This document shows positions 9,899 to 20,600 of a stretch of 64,000 bases of DNA, piece by piece. The stretch is from assembly GCA_946902875.1 (NCBI GenBank), contig OX336344.1, positions 20,605,791 through 20,669,790 on the forward strand, read 5' to 3'. The stretch comes from Nematopogon swammerdamellus. Lineage: Eukaryota; Arthropoda; Insecta; Lepidoptera; Adelidae. Both the position numbers and the translations under genes were made by a program. Each line of letters starts with the position of its first letter. Position 1 is the first letter of the stretch. The notes beneath the pieces are model-generated. The model saw only the letters and a list, made by a program, of their open reading frames with translations, was not told where the DNA came from and ran no database searches.

Positions 9899-11557
9899 TT
9901 AACACTCCTTAAACGATACGAACGGCTGAATTGCCACTTTAAGTTCCGGACTCAATGGAATATCGTTTATGTATTTTGAGAATGTATGAATTATTTTATA
10001 AATGCTCCTTCTAACCGAAGAGAGCAGGGCTATTTTCATTTTGACTACAAAATCGTCACTCGACGCTTGCTTCTTTGGTATGAGGCCTGTCTTGGTGAGT
10101 TTTTCAATATTTTGCTTTAAACGTACAAGGGACCCAATGATAGCCGGTAGATCTCTCTGGACAATGCCGTAACGGTCTTCGTGCAAGGACGCGGCCGCCA
10201 TAAACGACAGCCCTTCGCACGTCCACATGACCGGTTGAGCTCGCATCAGTAAACTCCTCAGTTTCCTTTCCGGAAGTTCTCGGAACACGTATCCGATGCC
10301 CGGTTTCTGTAGCAAATTCTGTAGCACACTTTGCGCCACAGTCTTCACCGTACCGGCCAGCGTGTCGTCTAGTTCGCTTCTCTCGCGATCCCTCAGAAGT
10401 TCGGGCGAGGCGGCTAAATTACGCATCGTCGCAGGACGATACCTCAGAGCGGTCGAACTTACGGTCGCTGCCTCTAGTTCGTTAGGTTTACAGTCGTTGA
10501 TGCTGCCGAGTTCATCGTTGAACGCGTCTATCGTAGTGAGCGTTTCGTTGAGCAGACCGCTCCAGATGCGGGGATGTCCGCCCGGTAGTGACACGGTGAA
10601 CACATCGCGGCGTCGGTTCACGTCCGAACAGGCCAGCTGGCGGTAATCGTGAGCCGCCAGCACGCCGCAGTACTTCCACCGCAGTGCCAAAGCGTCCTGC
10701 AGAGGCAGACACGATGTAGCGGTCACGGGAAACCTCATCGGCTCCGTGAGGAAAACAGTGAACACGGTTCTCATATTGTATATCGTGAGGAAGAACAAAC
10801 TTGAATATAGCCACAGTGTGATCCACACTCCGGAGGCTAGGAGGTTGAGCAGATTGTCCAGTGGCGCATCCTCAAGGTAGAGGCTGTACACGTCACTCAC
10901 GACGCTCCTCGGCCTGCGTCCCCAGAGCATGTAGAACAGTAGAAAGTAGAGCACAGGCCGGACTGAGTAGACGAATGCGTTGAGAGTGTTCCCGGATAGT
11001 GAGCCGCGGATCTGATGAGTCTTCCCTTGATGGACGTGCGGGAACAGAAGGATCGTAGTTCCGTAGATGTGTGTCTTTTGAAAGAAGTACAGTCCCATCC
11101 ACATGCCGCCGCACTCGAGAAAAAGGGTCTCCTCGACTAGACATTGGCCTTCAGATTTGGAGCACGGCTTCCTGAGGTCTGCGTAGCGTCCGTTAGCCAG
11201 CGACCAGTAGAATTCGAGCGTGAAGTAGCCGCTCAGGGCGTATAGCACAGCGAACAAGACGTTCTGTAGCGAGAACATTTCTAGCAGCGTGTAAAATCGG
11301 GAGAAGCGCTGGCGCGGCGGTCCGATGCACGTCCGGGCGAAGATGTACGCCTGCGCGACCGTCACGAGCGCCAGCTGAACAAGGCTGACGGAGACAATGC
11401 CGCTCGCGCTCTCGGCGAGCCAAGCGCCCGGGTGTAAGATGTCGAACCTGAGCACCAGCACGATGGCGCCCGATAACGCGAACTGTAGGGCCACACTGCT
11501 CGCAGCGGCAGCGCACAGCCGCCGCGAAAATATCTCGCCCGGCGTTGCGACTGCCAT
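9899..11557 (-). CDS. Ndc1: Nucleoporin NDC1 (transmembrane nuclear pore protein), intronless
   Basis: A single open frame of 552 codons on the minus strand, ATG at 11557 and TAA at 9899. It resembles animal NDC1/TMEM48, the pore-membrane nucleoporin that anchors nuclear pore complexes at the fused nuclear envelope. Six hydrophobic segments are visible at about residues 17-38, 52-73, 97-118, 152-172, 193-212 and 238-262. A long soluble C-terminal half follows. Near residues 467-484 the conserved motif SLHEDRYGIVQRDLPAII (human SLQEDSYGVVQKDLPAII) identifies the family, and RRSIYKIIHTF near the end also matches. The gene is much more GC-rich than its surroundings. Lack of introns could be natural or indicate an old retrogene, but the ORF is intact and full length. 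The downstream region has no clear polyadenylation signal that I can call. Confidence 0.88.
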   Translation of the reverse strand: MAVATPGEIFSRRLCAAAASSVALQFALSGAIVLVLRFDILHPGAWLAESASGIVSVSLVQLALVTVAQAYIFARTCIGPPRQRFSRFYTLLEMFSLQNVLFAVLYALSGYFTLEFYWSLANGRYADLRKPCSKSEGQCLVEETLFLECGGMWMGLYFFQKTHIYGTTILLFPHVHQGKTHQIRGSLSGNTLNAFVYSVRPVLYFLLFYMLWGRRPRSVVSDVYSLYLEDAPLDNLLNLLASGVWITLWLYSSLFFLTIYNMRTVFTVFLTEPMRFPVTATSCLPLQDALALRWKYCGVLAAHDYRQLACSDVNRRRDVFTVSLPGGHPRIWSGLLNETLTTIDAFNDELGSINDCKPNELEAATVSSTALRYRPATMRNLAASPELLRDRERSELDDTLAGTVKTVAQSVLQNLLQKPGIGYVFRELPERKLRSLLMRAQPVMWTCEGLSFMAAASLHEDRYGIVQRDLPAIIGSLVRLKQNIEKLTKTGLIPKKQASSDDFVVKMKIALLSSVRRSIYKIIHTFSKYINDIPLSPELKVAIQPFVSFKEC

Positions 11558-11812
11558 TAGTGAGGTTATGTTTGATTCGAGTCAAATTATACTGCGAAAC
11601 GTTCACTGCCGGTCGGTTAAAGTTGTCCGTTCGATGCACACAGCACAACACTAACGATGACTCGTGCAATGCAACACAGAAAAATCTTATTAACTCATCC
11701 GCCCGTGTTGTATTTTCTTTACTTGTGAAGCAACGTTCACCGGGATTCAAAATTTTACCATAGACTAAATTTTTAAATTGTCAACGGGGGTGGGGGGGTG
11801 GTTGTTGTTATT

Positions 11813-11834
11813 GTTTTCTTTTTTTTTTTTTTTT
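11813..11834. repeat. Poly-T tract
   Basis: A T-rich run just beyond the minus-strand start of NDC1. On the minus strand it is the poly-A tail position of a LINE or SINE relic. Confidence 0.5.
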
Positions 11835-11912
11835 GGTTGTTTTATCCCTTTTTTGGGGATAGGCAAAGGTATTATACCATGCAGCCTTGTCTGTTGTTAT
11901 TCTTTAAACTAT

Positions 11913-12248
11913 TTATATATCGCCAATTGTTGAAATAATGAAATCGTAAATGGATGGAAAACAGTCTGTGTTGGCAAGGAAATCTTGAGTGACGCGCGGC
12001 ATATTGTCAGGTGTTTTATAAATTTTCATTAATCTATCTATTAACGAATGTCGTTGAAGGTCAAAAGTCGGACATTCAAAAAACAAGTGATCCAGAGTCT
12101 CATTCATATTATCTCCTTGATTTTGTACGTCGACATCATTATAACAGTGTGGGCAGACGGCAAAGTTAATAATATTCATGCGATGAAGATGGGCGCCGAA
12201 GCGACAGTGGCCAAATCGAAGAGCCATAAATAGGTAGACAAAGATCAT
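11913..12248 (-). pseudogene. LINE ORF2 C-terminal zinc-knuckle fragment
   Basis: The minus strand encodes 111 residues with FGHCRFGAHLHRM, then CPHC, then ETLDHLFFECPTF. This is the Cys/His region found after the RNase H domain in Jockey/I/R1-like LINEs. The rest of the element is missing. Confidence 0.75.
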
Positions 12249-12956
12249 TTGACCATACAGAATGTGGTGATTTTAAATATGTAAAATGTCATCTTCTGTT
12301 GTCATCATTGTCTGTCAATAATTTTCCTTCTTATAATATTATGTTACTACGATTTTAGTTGATTAAAACCTTGATTCGAAGGTTTTGTGTTTAAATATTC
12401 ACCTCACAGCCAAGTGGTGGGGTGGGTGGACACGAGTCTTCATCGTACAGCGACAGCCGGCCGGCGCGGCGGCGGGCGGCCTCATCATCCCTGTCTTTTT
12501 GACGAGTAAGAACCGTAAGAACGAGGTAAATATGAATTGTTTCTGGAATAAATAAAGCCGCGTCACCTGCGCATGTTTCTTCAAAACATTACACAAGAAA
12601 CATGATACAAAAACATAATTTCTCTATGGTTTCATACAAATGTGGCCACGCCCCAATGTTTCGATGTTTCTGTGTAATGTTTCGAAAAAAAACATTCGCA
12701 GGAGATCCGGAGATACATAAAAAATTTATACATAAGGTAAATTATAAATTAACCAATATTTGGTTTTAGTATTTTTATAATTATATTATACATTTATATT
12801 TTTTTACGTAAAATAATAGAGCGAGAGTGCCTGAAGTGAAGCCGTACTCTGTCGTATATTGTGTCAAAAAAGCACATATTTTACATAATATTTCGACTTT
12901 TATTGCGTCAAATACTTGTCAAATGATGATGACGAATGATAATGATGGCGTTGTAA

Positions 12957-13120
12957 TCAGGCCCTGTACCGGCGTTACTCATTCGCCGATGTGAGTATAA
13001 GAAAACGATCTCACTCAACCAATCAGAAGGCGTTCGCTGAGACATCCGGCCCGGCTATTGGATGAAATATGCGAGTATTTGTGTGAGTTAGCGATAGAGT
13101 TAATGCCGGTAGACCGGCGT
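12957..13120 (+). mobile_element. Small MITE, copy 2
   Basis: Same family as 6836-7000 in the opposite orientation, from GGCCCTGTACCGGCGTTACTC to TTAATGCCGGTAGACCGGCG. The two ends are loosely inverted (GGCGTTA / TTAATGCCGG). Confidence 0.6.
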
Positions 13121-13511
13121 TTTATTTTTACTTATTTTTGTTTGTTTGAGTATTGCTAGGGTAGGTAGTAAGGTTGTAACGAATATCCGTATTCGCATTC
13201 GAAATGCCGAATATTCGGTTCATTTTTAATATTCGTATCCGTATTCGTATTCGGTTGTAAGACACCGAATATTTATCGAATATTTTACTTTGCGTGTTTT
13301 ACTAATGAAAGAGTGAGGCGCAACTCTATTAGTAGGTGTGCGCAAACCAATGGGCCGAGTGAACGTCTCTTCAGCGGTGCTGGCTTAATATATTGGGCAG
13401 GGCTATTCGCAGGTACGCCAAACATAGATTATTAACTAAAAACTCGTAGGTTTGCCAAACAGAGATTATTAACATAAGAACTAGGAGTGTCCTATTTGAT
13501 TTCCTGCGAAT

Positions 13512-13600
13512 TTGTTCCGTGTGGGGTCGGTACTTAAAAAGAATAGCCCCACTGCATCTCTCCCCGTCGCATGTCATAAAAGTCGACAAAGGGATAAGAA
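13512..13600 (+). repeat. SINE third-head module placed before a composite SINE
   Basis: CCGTGTGGGGTCGGTACTTA, then CTGCATCTCTCCCCGTC and GTCATAAAAGTCGAC. It is followed after a few bases by a complete composite SINE beginning at 13606. It is an example of the head module lying directly next to the other head type. Confidence 0.65.
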
Positions 13601-13605
13601 AATTC

Positions 13606-14001
13606 GTCAGCCTCGGTAGCTCAGTGGCGCGGTTGGTTAGTCAACTGTTATTAAGCAACGCTGAGCGCGGTCAGTGATTGGATGGGTGACCGCTCGACCG
13701 TTGGAGGCTGACCGTGGTTCGGATTCCACGTTAAACTGTAGGTCCCTTCCCTTCTTACCTTACTAGGTGGTAGGGTTTATCCCGGCCGGGTTGGTACCAC
13801 CGTACTGAACGAAACGTCGGTCGAAACGGCTATGTAAATAGTTTGTGTTTCCGTCCAGTTTAGTGTAGCCGACATGAAATGAAGGGAAGCACTGACATGG
13901 CACCTAGTTCACCCTGTGTTATGGGCTGACATCACGGATGTTGTAGGTGATGTAGCCAACCGTGTCAGGTTCCATAAAAAAAAAAAAAAAAAAAAAAAAA
14001 A
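13606..14001 (+). repeat. Composite tRNA/5S SINE, full length
   Basis: Starts GTCAGCCTCGGTAGCTCAGT (tRNA-like A box). The 5S-like TTAAGCAACGCTGAGCGCGG and GATTGGATGGGTGACCGC follow, then the B box GGTTCGGATTCC. The body is GTAGGTCCCTTCCCTTCTTA and ACTAGGTGGTAGGGTT, the 3' end is GTGTCAGGTTCCAT, and the poly-A tail is over 20 nt. It is one of the most complete copies in the window. Confidence 0.9.
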
Positions 14002-14019
14002 GATCTACCAGGCAGGACA

Positions 14020-14845
14020 GTGCTATTCGCAGGTATGAGATATTCGTAGGTACGAACTGCACTATGCGAGTTGGTTTAAAAAAAAATAGCCAGGGTTAAA
14101 TTACAGAAGATGCGTCGCTCACTACGCGACGCATCTTCTGTAATTAAACCCTAACCTAATGTTGAGGCGGCGCATGTCGTTTTTGTTACGTTTCGTTGAA
14201 AACTCCCATAGTGCAGTTTGGATACCTGCGTGCAGGTTTACCTGCGAATAGACATGCCCGATCGGACAGTGCTATTCGCAGGTATGAAGGTGCGTACAGA
14301 CATCGCGAGGAATGCGGCGCGAATGGTTCGTCACGCATGCCTCGGACTGTGTGGACGTGAGTGCTCACTGCGAGCATTCGCCGCGTACGCTCGTTGCGAG
14401 GCTGCCTCAGTGCGAGCCGTGTGTTCCGTGTGGACGGCTGTTATTGTGTTGCGTGCGCCGTCCACACGGAACGCACGGCTCGCACTGAGCCAGCGCGTTA
14501 ATTTCTTCGAAACGAGCGTATGCGGCGAATGCTCACAGTGAGCACTCACGTCCACACAGCCCGCGGCATGCGTGACGAACCATTCGCGCCGCATGTCAGT
14601 GCGTCAGCTACCATGAGCGTGCGTGGTTGTTCGCGTGCTCAGCTTGAGCATGTGCCGTTCAGGAGTTATGCACAAATGTTGCGGGCATGCCTCAGGTTGA
14701 AGCATGCGTGACGAACCGTTCGCGCCGCATGCCTCGCGATGTCTGTACGCACCTTGAGGTATTCGTAGGTACGAACTGCCCTATGCGAGTTGGTTTAAAA
14801 AAAATGACCAGGGTTAAATTACAGAAGATGCGTCACTACGTAATC
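14020..14845. mobile_element. GC-rich palindromic MITE (long hairpin)
   Basis: The centre (about 14296-14596) is a long imperfect inverted repeat with arms of about 140 bp around 14450. Words such as GTGTGGACGTGAGTGCTCAC recur in reverse complement. Flanks at 14040-14115 and 14760-14835 repeat directly (ATTCGTAGGTACGAACTGC, GGGTTAAATTACAGAAGATG), and there is a further small hairpin at 14093-14153. Chance ORFs here are artefacts of the palindrome. Confidence 0.7.
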
Positions 14846-14973
14846 AAAAAATGAGAAAAACATTAAAACAAGCCCGTATTCATATAATTTTAGGACTCAA
14901 TGTAGGTAGGTATATCTACATTTTTAGCAGAAAATTTAATTGTTTTTTTCATTTGTATATAAAATTTTTTAAA

Positions 14974-16586
14974 AGCCTGACCAGGAATATATGAGAGCTG
15001 TCAAGATGGAGCCACTTTTTAGATTTATATAGCAACATTCAGTATAGTACGCACATATTGAATTGGCCGATGTTTTTATTCAATATGTACTTTTGCACTG
15101 AAATAAACAATAAAATCCAGATATGTCGTGAACCGCCGTGCGCCATGCCGTGAAGTGTACAAATTATTAGAAAAATAATAAATCGACCTTGCTGAAACAC
15201 TAAACTTCTAAATAAAAATTCTAGTTCAGAAAAACTTACCTAGGCTATTTTTATTCGGACGTTTCGTATTTCTGTAAAGCCAAAAAGTGTTTTTTGTTCA
15301 GAACGAATATTATTTACGTCCCTCTTTTGTTTGCTATTCGGTAAATAGATGCTTGAGATACACCTAGATAGAACAAAAAATAATTACCTAATTGTACATT
15401 ACGGCGGCCAATTCATGACAATCTCACTACAATGACATAACGTTTTACCTTAATGTCAGTTCAGAAGCCAACTTTACTAAAGCCTGACCAGGAATATATG
15501 AGAGCTGTCAAAATGGAGCCACTTTTTAGATTTATATAGCAACATTTAGTATAGTACGTACAAATTGAATTGGCCGATGTTTTTATTCAAAATGTAAAGC
15601 CTGACCAGGAATATATGAGAGCTGTCAAGATGGAGCCACTTTTTAGATTTATATAGCAACATTCAGTATAGTACGCACATATTGAATTAGCCGATGTTTT
15701 TATTCAAAATGTACTTTTGCACTGAAATACACAATAAGATATACAAAATGTATTTTAATTTAATGCATCTTTTATATATATTTTGATGTCAATGTAAAAA
15801 GAACTAGCCTTGACATTTACATGTTCACAACATTTTTTCCATGTATCTGCAGATATGTCCTGAAGCAAAGTGTACAAATTATTAAAAAAATTATTAATCG
15901 ACCTTGCTGAAACACTAAACTTTTTAATAAAAATTCTAGTTCAGAAAAACTTAACCTAAGCTATTTTTATTCGAACGTTTCGTATTTCTATAAAGTCAAA
16001 AAGTGTTTTTTGTTCAGAACGAATAATATTTACGTCCCTCTTTTGTTTGCTATTCTGTAAATAGATGCTTGAGATACACCTTGATAGAACAAAAAATAAT
16101 TACCTAATTGTACATTACGGCGGCCAATTCATGACAATCTCACTACAATGACATAACGTTTCACCTAAATGACAGTTCAGGAGCAATTTTGACATTGACA
16201 ACAGATTATCAAGCATCAAACATAATTGTGGCCAGTGTAAGAAATTAGTTCCAACGAAATTCCGCAATATGGCGGCCCCTCATATATTCCTGGTCAGGCT
16301 TTACATCATTTAGAGGAATGCTTTCACATCCTGCACGTTTTTTGTCTTGCAAACAATTGAAAACATTGTACTTACACAGTATTCCGCTCCCTACTATGAC
16401 TAGTTTTTGGCATTTTATAGTGTTATTTTATAGTTTAACACAAAAAAATAATATCAAGAGATTATGAAATTTTGAAATTGACAACAGATTATCAAGCATC
16501 AAACATCATTGTGGCCAGTGTAAGAAATTAGTTCCAACGAAATTCCGCAATATGGCGGCCCCTCATATATTCCGGTCAGGCTTTAA
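14974..16586. mobile_element. Nested cluster of Tc1/mariner-like MITEs
   Basis: Three left ends start AAGCCTGACCAGGAATATAT (14976, 15482, 15599). Two right ends finish TCATATATTCCTGGTCAGGCTT or similar (near 16304 and 16584). The ends are inverted repeats of each other and abut TA dinucleotides, as expected for TA target duplications. The 15599-16304 copy sits inside the 15482 copy. Interiors are near-identical and non-coding. Confidence 0.75.
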
Positions 16587-16978
16587 AAGTCAACACTAGT
16601 AGGTAGCTAATAATGATAGGCTGTATAAATTTTTTTAAATTAAAAAAATTGCTTGTCGTAAAGTCGGTTTACGGACGATAGTTTTACGTGATGACGTGGA
16701 ATAATCGTGTACATAGATCAAAGATCAGTAATTTCTATTTCCAGTAGAAAGATTAATCATCTTGTGACTGGCCATCAAAACTTCTGTTGTCTGATCTTGA
16801 CAGTTTTACTTCTTAAGACCTTTCCATGGTAACTTTGAATATCAAGGTGACACGCTTTCGTACGTGCAGCCGGTGCTCATCAATTTATAAGACGTGACGC
16901 CATCACGTCAAAACGCATAAAACATTAATATCAGAAGTATTTTACTTTATAGCAGTGCAGTAATAATAATATGGGTAA

Positions 16979-17109
16979 TTTGAATCAGGGCGGGGCAGGG
17001 ATCTGACAAAGACACCTATTTAGTGAACCGTCATCTGCATATACCATATGCAGATGACGGTTCACTAAATAGGTGTCTTTGTCAGATCCCTGCCCCGCCC
17101 TGATTCAAA
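16979..17109. repeat. Perfect 64-bp inverted repeat
   Basis: Arms 16979-17042 and 17046-17109 are exact reverse complements with a 3-nt spacer. They lie about 250 bp upstream of the DDX18-like start codon. See findings. Confidence 0.9.
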
Positions 17110-17357
17110 AATGAACGATACATACGAAATGAGTGAACCATAAATAAGTTGGAGTGAAGTAAAACTGTCAGTGTCACTGTCAGTAGTATTATATTATTTG
17201 GTCAAACGAGAGAAAAAAAAACGAGTGTTGTGGTGTGGTGTGGTTTTTCACTTTTCATAATTTTCATGTTTCTTGTTCTTGTTGGTTTTTTATTAGACCG
17301 CATGCAGAGATTGATATTATTTGTCCGTTTCTTCCAAATTAGTAAGCCAGCCTGACC

Positions 17358-17610
17358 ATGGCGAATTCCAACGAAATAATCTCCAACACGACTTTCTCGA
17401 TGCTACGAGGCAAGGTTAGCGATGACTTGCTTGACGCCGTTAAATCCATGGGATTTACTCAACCGACTGAAATTCAAGCGAAGACACTGCCGCATCTTCT
17501 GCTCGGGAAGGACTTGATCGGCGCTGCTAAAACAGGCAGTGGAAAAACGTTGGCATTCCTCATTCCAATCGTGGAACTTCTGGATAAGTTACGTTTCTTG
17601 CCACAGCATG
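17358..17610 (+). CDS. DDX18-like exon 1
   Basis: ATG in the context GACCATGG begins 84 codons with the Q motif GFTQPTEIQ and the ATP-binding [16 protein letters not shown] donor is at 17611, phase 1. The homologous exon in the other gene continues from an upstream N-terminal exon; here an ATG opens it. Confidence 0.9.
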
Positions 17611-20600
17611 GTAAGAGCACATTCTAACTAAATTACCATCCACACACTCGCGCTAGCAAGCACCCCCTCTCACTCTTACACACACACCCACACAAACACA
17701 CAAAATACACATCGTCGTTGGGCGTGCAAAATCTGCCATGTGTAATTTTTTTGCAAAATGCATTTTTCTATACAAATAATGGTAAATTCTGCTATCCGTC
17801 TTCTGGCAAAACACTGGCTTCGTTTGAGGCTCCGAAACTATATTAGAGCTATATTTCAAATTCTGCTATGTGCGCTGGGCCAAGTAAAACCTGCTATGTG
17901 CAAAGTAATACGTGCTATGTGCAAAATACCTGAATTTGCAACTCTTTTTTTGTCCCGTTTTTTGCACATAGCTGTATTTACGACCCTTACTTTAATTGAT
18001 TATACTACTGATTATTTGATTTTATAATATTTAGTTACATTGATTGTAACTAATATTGTTATGAGCGTTTAAAGTCACTAAAACATGTAAACAATTATTT
18101 TCAATTATAAATTGTTCATTCCTACCGAGAAGGTAAAATCTGCCATGTGCTAAATTATGGCCAAGAAAAATCTGTCATGTGTGCTGAAATAATTTTGATA
18201 TTTTTTTATAAATTTTCTGTAATTTAAAGGATTAATTTTTCTCATAATAACTATAGACGCTAATGCAAATAATTCATTATATTTTTAATTCATCTGTTAA
18301 TAGTGTAACAAAAAAGTTATTAAGTTTTTATTGTCTCCTGAAAAGTTTGGTTTGAGACACATGGCAGATTTTGCGCGCCCAACGACGACATACACTAAAC
18401 ATGTCAGCCTCGGTAGCTCAGTGGAGCGGTCGGTCGACTGTTAAGCAACCCTGAGCGCGTTCAGTACTTGGATGCGTGACCGGTCGACCGTTGGAGGCTG
18501 ACCGTGGTTCGGATTCCACATTAAACAGTAGGTCCCTTCCAGTGGCGGCTGGCCCTTAAGTGCACTCGTGCGCCGCACTACCACAAAACAGCGCCTTCAC
18601 CCGAAAGAAATAAACAAATTAAAATATTAAACATTTCCATGAATATCACCGATCGAAGTAAAAATATCAAACTGAATTCGTTCCTATTTCCTAGACAACA
18701 AGGCACGATTTTGCTGTACGTAATACGTACTACATACTACGTATCGCCGCCGAGCTCGCCGCCGCCGAGTGCATTAGAAAACACCGCGAACGTCTCTTGT
18801 ATTGATACTATGAGAAAATGTCTAACGCCGCTGCCCCGCCGCGTGAAACAAAACACTCTTCATACGAATCTCTACTCGACTTCATAATGTGCAATGACCA
18901 TAGTCTTTGCACAAAAATCGATTACTGTGCAAATATTGGCAAAAGTGACCATTTAGTATTGGTAGCAACTATTCAGTTTATTTTAGAAAAATCTCACAAT
19001 AATATTAAAAAACCTCGTCCAAATTACATGAAAGCTGACTACGAAATAATACGAAAAGCATTGAACAAAGAAAATTTATCTGACACATCTGAAACAGATG
19101 TGAAACATGCTTGGACACAATTCAAAAAAATAACACAAGATACATTACTTACACATGTTCCTGTCTCAACACCCAAGAAAAAACTAAGCAACAAGCCCTG
19201 GATAAACAAGCAAGTCATTGATATGATTAAACAAGAAAAGCACCTGTGGAGACTTTACCAATTAAATAAATCCCAAAAAACATACGAAACTTACCGCAAA
19301 GTAAACAACCAAATTGTATATCTGACAAGACAATCAAGGAAAAAGTACGAGGATAATATAATCACTTTAGGGCCAAAAGCTTTCTACGGTTACATCCGGA
19401 AATAACTATCCTCCAAAGTTAGCATACCGCCAGCTTTGCGGAAAGCCGACACAAAAGAAATTATAACCGACCACTTCGAAGTAGCAAACACATTTGCAGA
19501 ACAGTTTAAAAAATCTTTTGTACAAGAGAATGATGACCCCTTACCACAAGTCGCTGTTCCAAGAGTAGAGAATACTTTAGAAATGGTGGAGTTTACCCCG
19601 GAGAAAGTTCTGAAAGTATTAAAAACATTTAAAGATGAAACATCAATGGGACCGGATGGTATACCTGCAATCTATTTGAAAAGATGTTCCCCAGAGTTGT
19701 GCCAACACCTTGCATTTATAATGACCTTATCCTTTAAAACTGGCAAACTACCGTCAGACTGGAAAGAAGCAACAGTAACACCGATATACAAAAAAGGGGA
19801 TAAACTTGCAGCATCGAACTACCGCCCAATCAGTCTGACGAGCATTATATGCAAGGCTATGGAGAAAATTGTCTGTGACTCACTAAGAACATTTTTAACA
19901 CAAGAAAAAATTATCATCAGCCAACAACGCGGTTTTGTACCCAAGCGCTCAACCATAACAAACCTACTCGAATGCATGAACATATGGACCAAAACATGGG
20001 ATGAGCGTAAGCCAATGGACATAATATACTTAGATTATGAAAAAGCTTTCGACCGTGTCCCGATAAACCGACTTATTCACAAATTGGACCACTTTGGACT
20101 CCGTGGAAAACTACTACTGTGGCTGAAAGATCTTCTAACAAATAGAAAGTTCCGAGTGAGAGTTGGCGAACAACTATCTGAACCTCAACCAGTACTCAGC
20201 GGAGTACCGCAAGGATCGATCGTCGCGCCAATCTTATTTGGGATATTTCTCACAGACCTACCAGCCATCATGAAACTCAGCTTCTCGCTCTTTGCCGATG
20301 ATACAAAATTTTTTGCAGACCCTCTTATAAGCCATCAGACTATACAAGACACCCTTGACCAAATTCTACATTGGACAAAAGAATGGCTACTTTCACTCAA
20401 CAGCAGTAAATGTATAGTACTCCACATAGGGTCTAAAAACCCAAAGCTCTCATACAACATTGGTGGAAACCAAATACAACCAGTTAAGTCGCAAAAGGAT
20501 TTAGGAGTCGTGATATCAGAAGATCTAAAATGGGAAGCGCACATAATTGAGCTAGTGAAGAGAGCAAATTCACTTCTCTATACAATAAGGAAAGCCTTCT

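Noticed and set aside
11193..11750. A 185-codon minus-strand frame overlapping NDC1
   Set aside because: It lies in another frame over the NDC1 start, is arginine-rich without domain similarity, and NDC1 in the alternative frame is clearly real.
14186..14711. Several open frames of 60-107 codons
   Set aside because: They fall in a GC-rich palindrome, where both strands stay open because stops are rare. No protein-like pattern.
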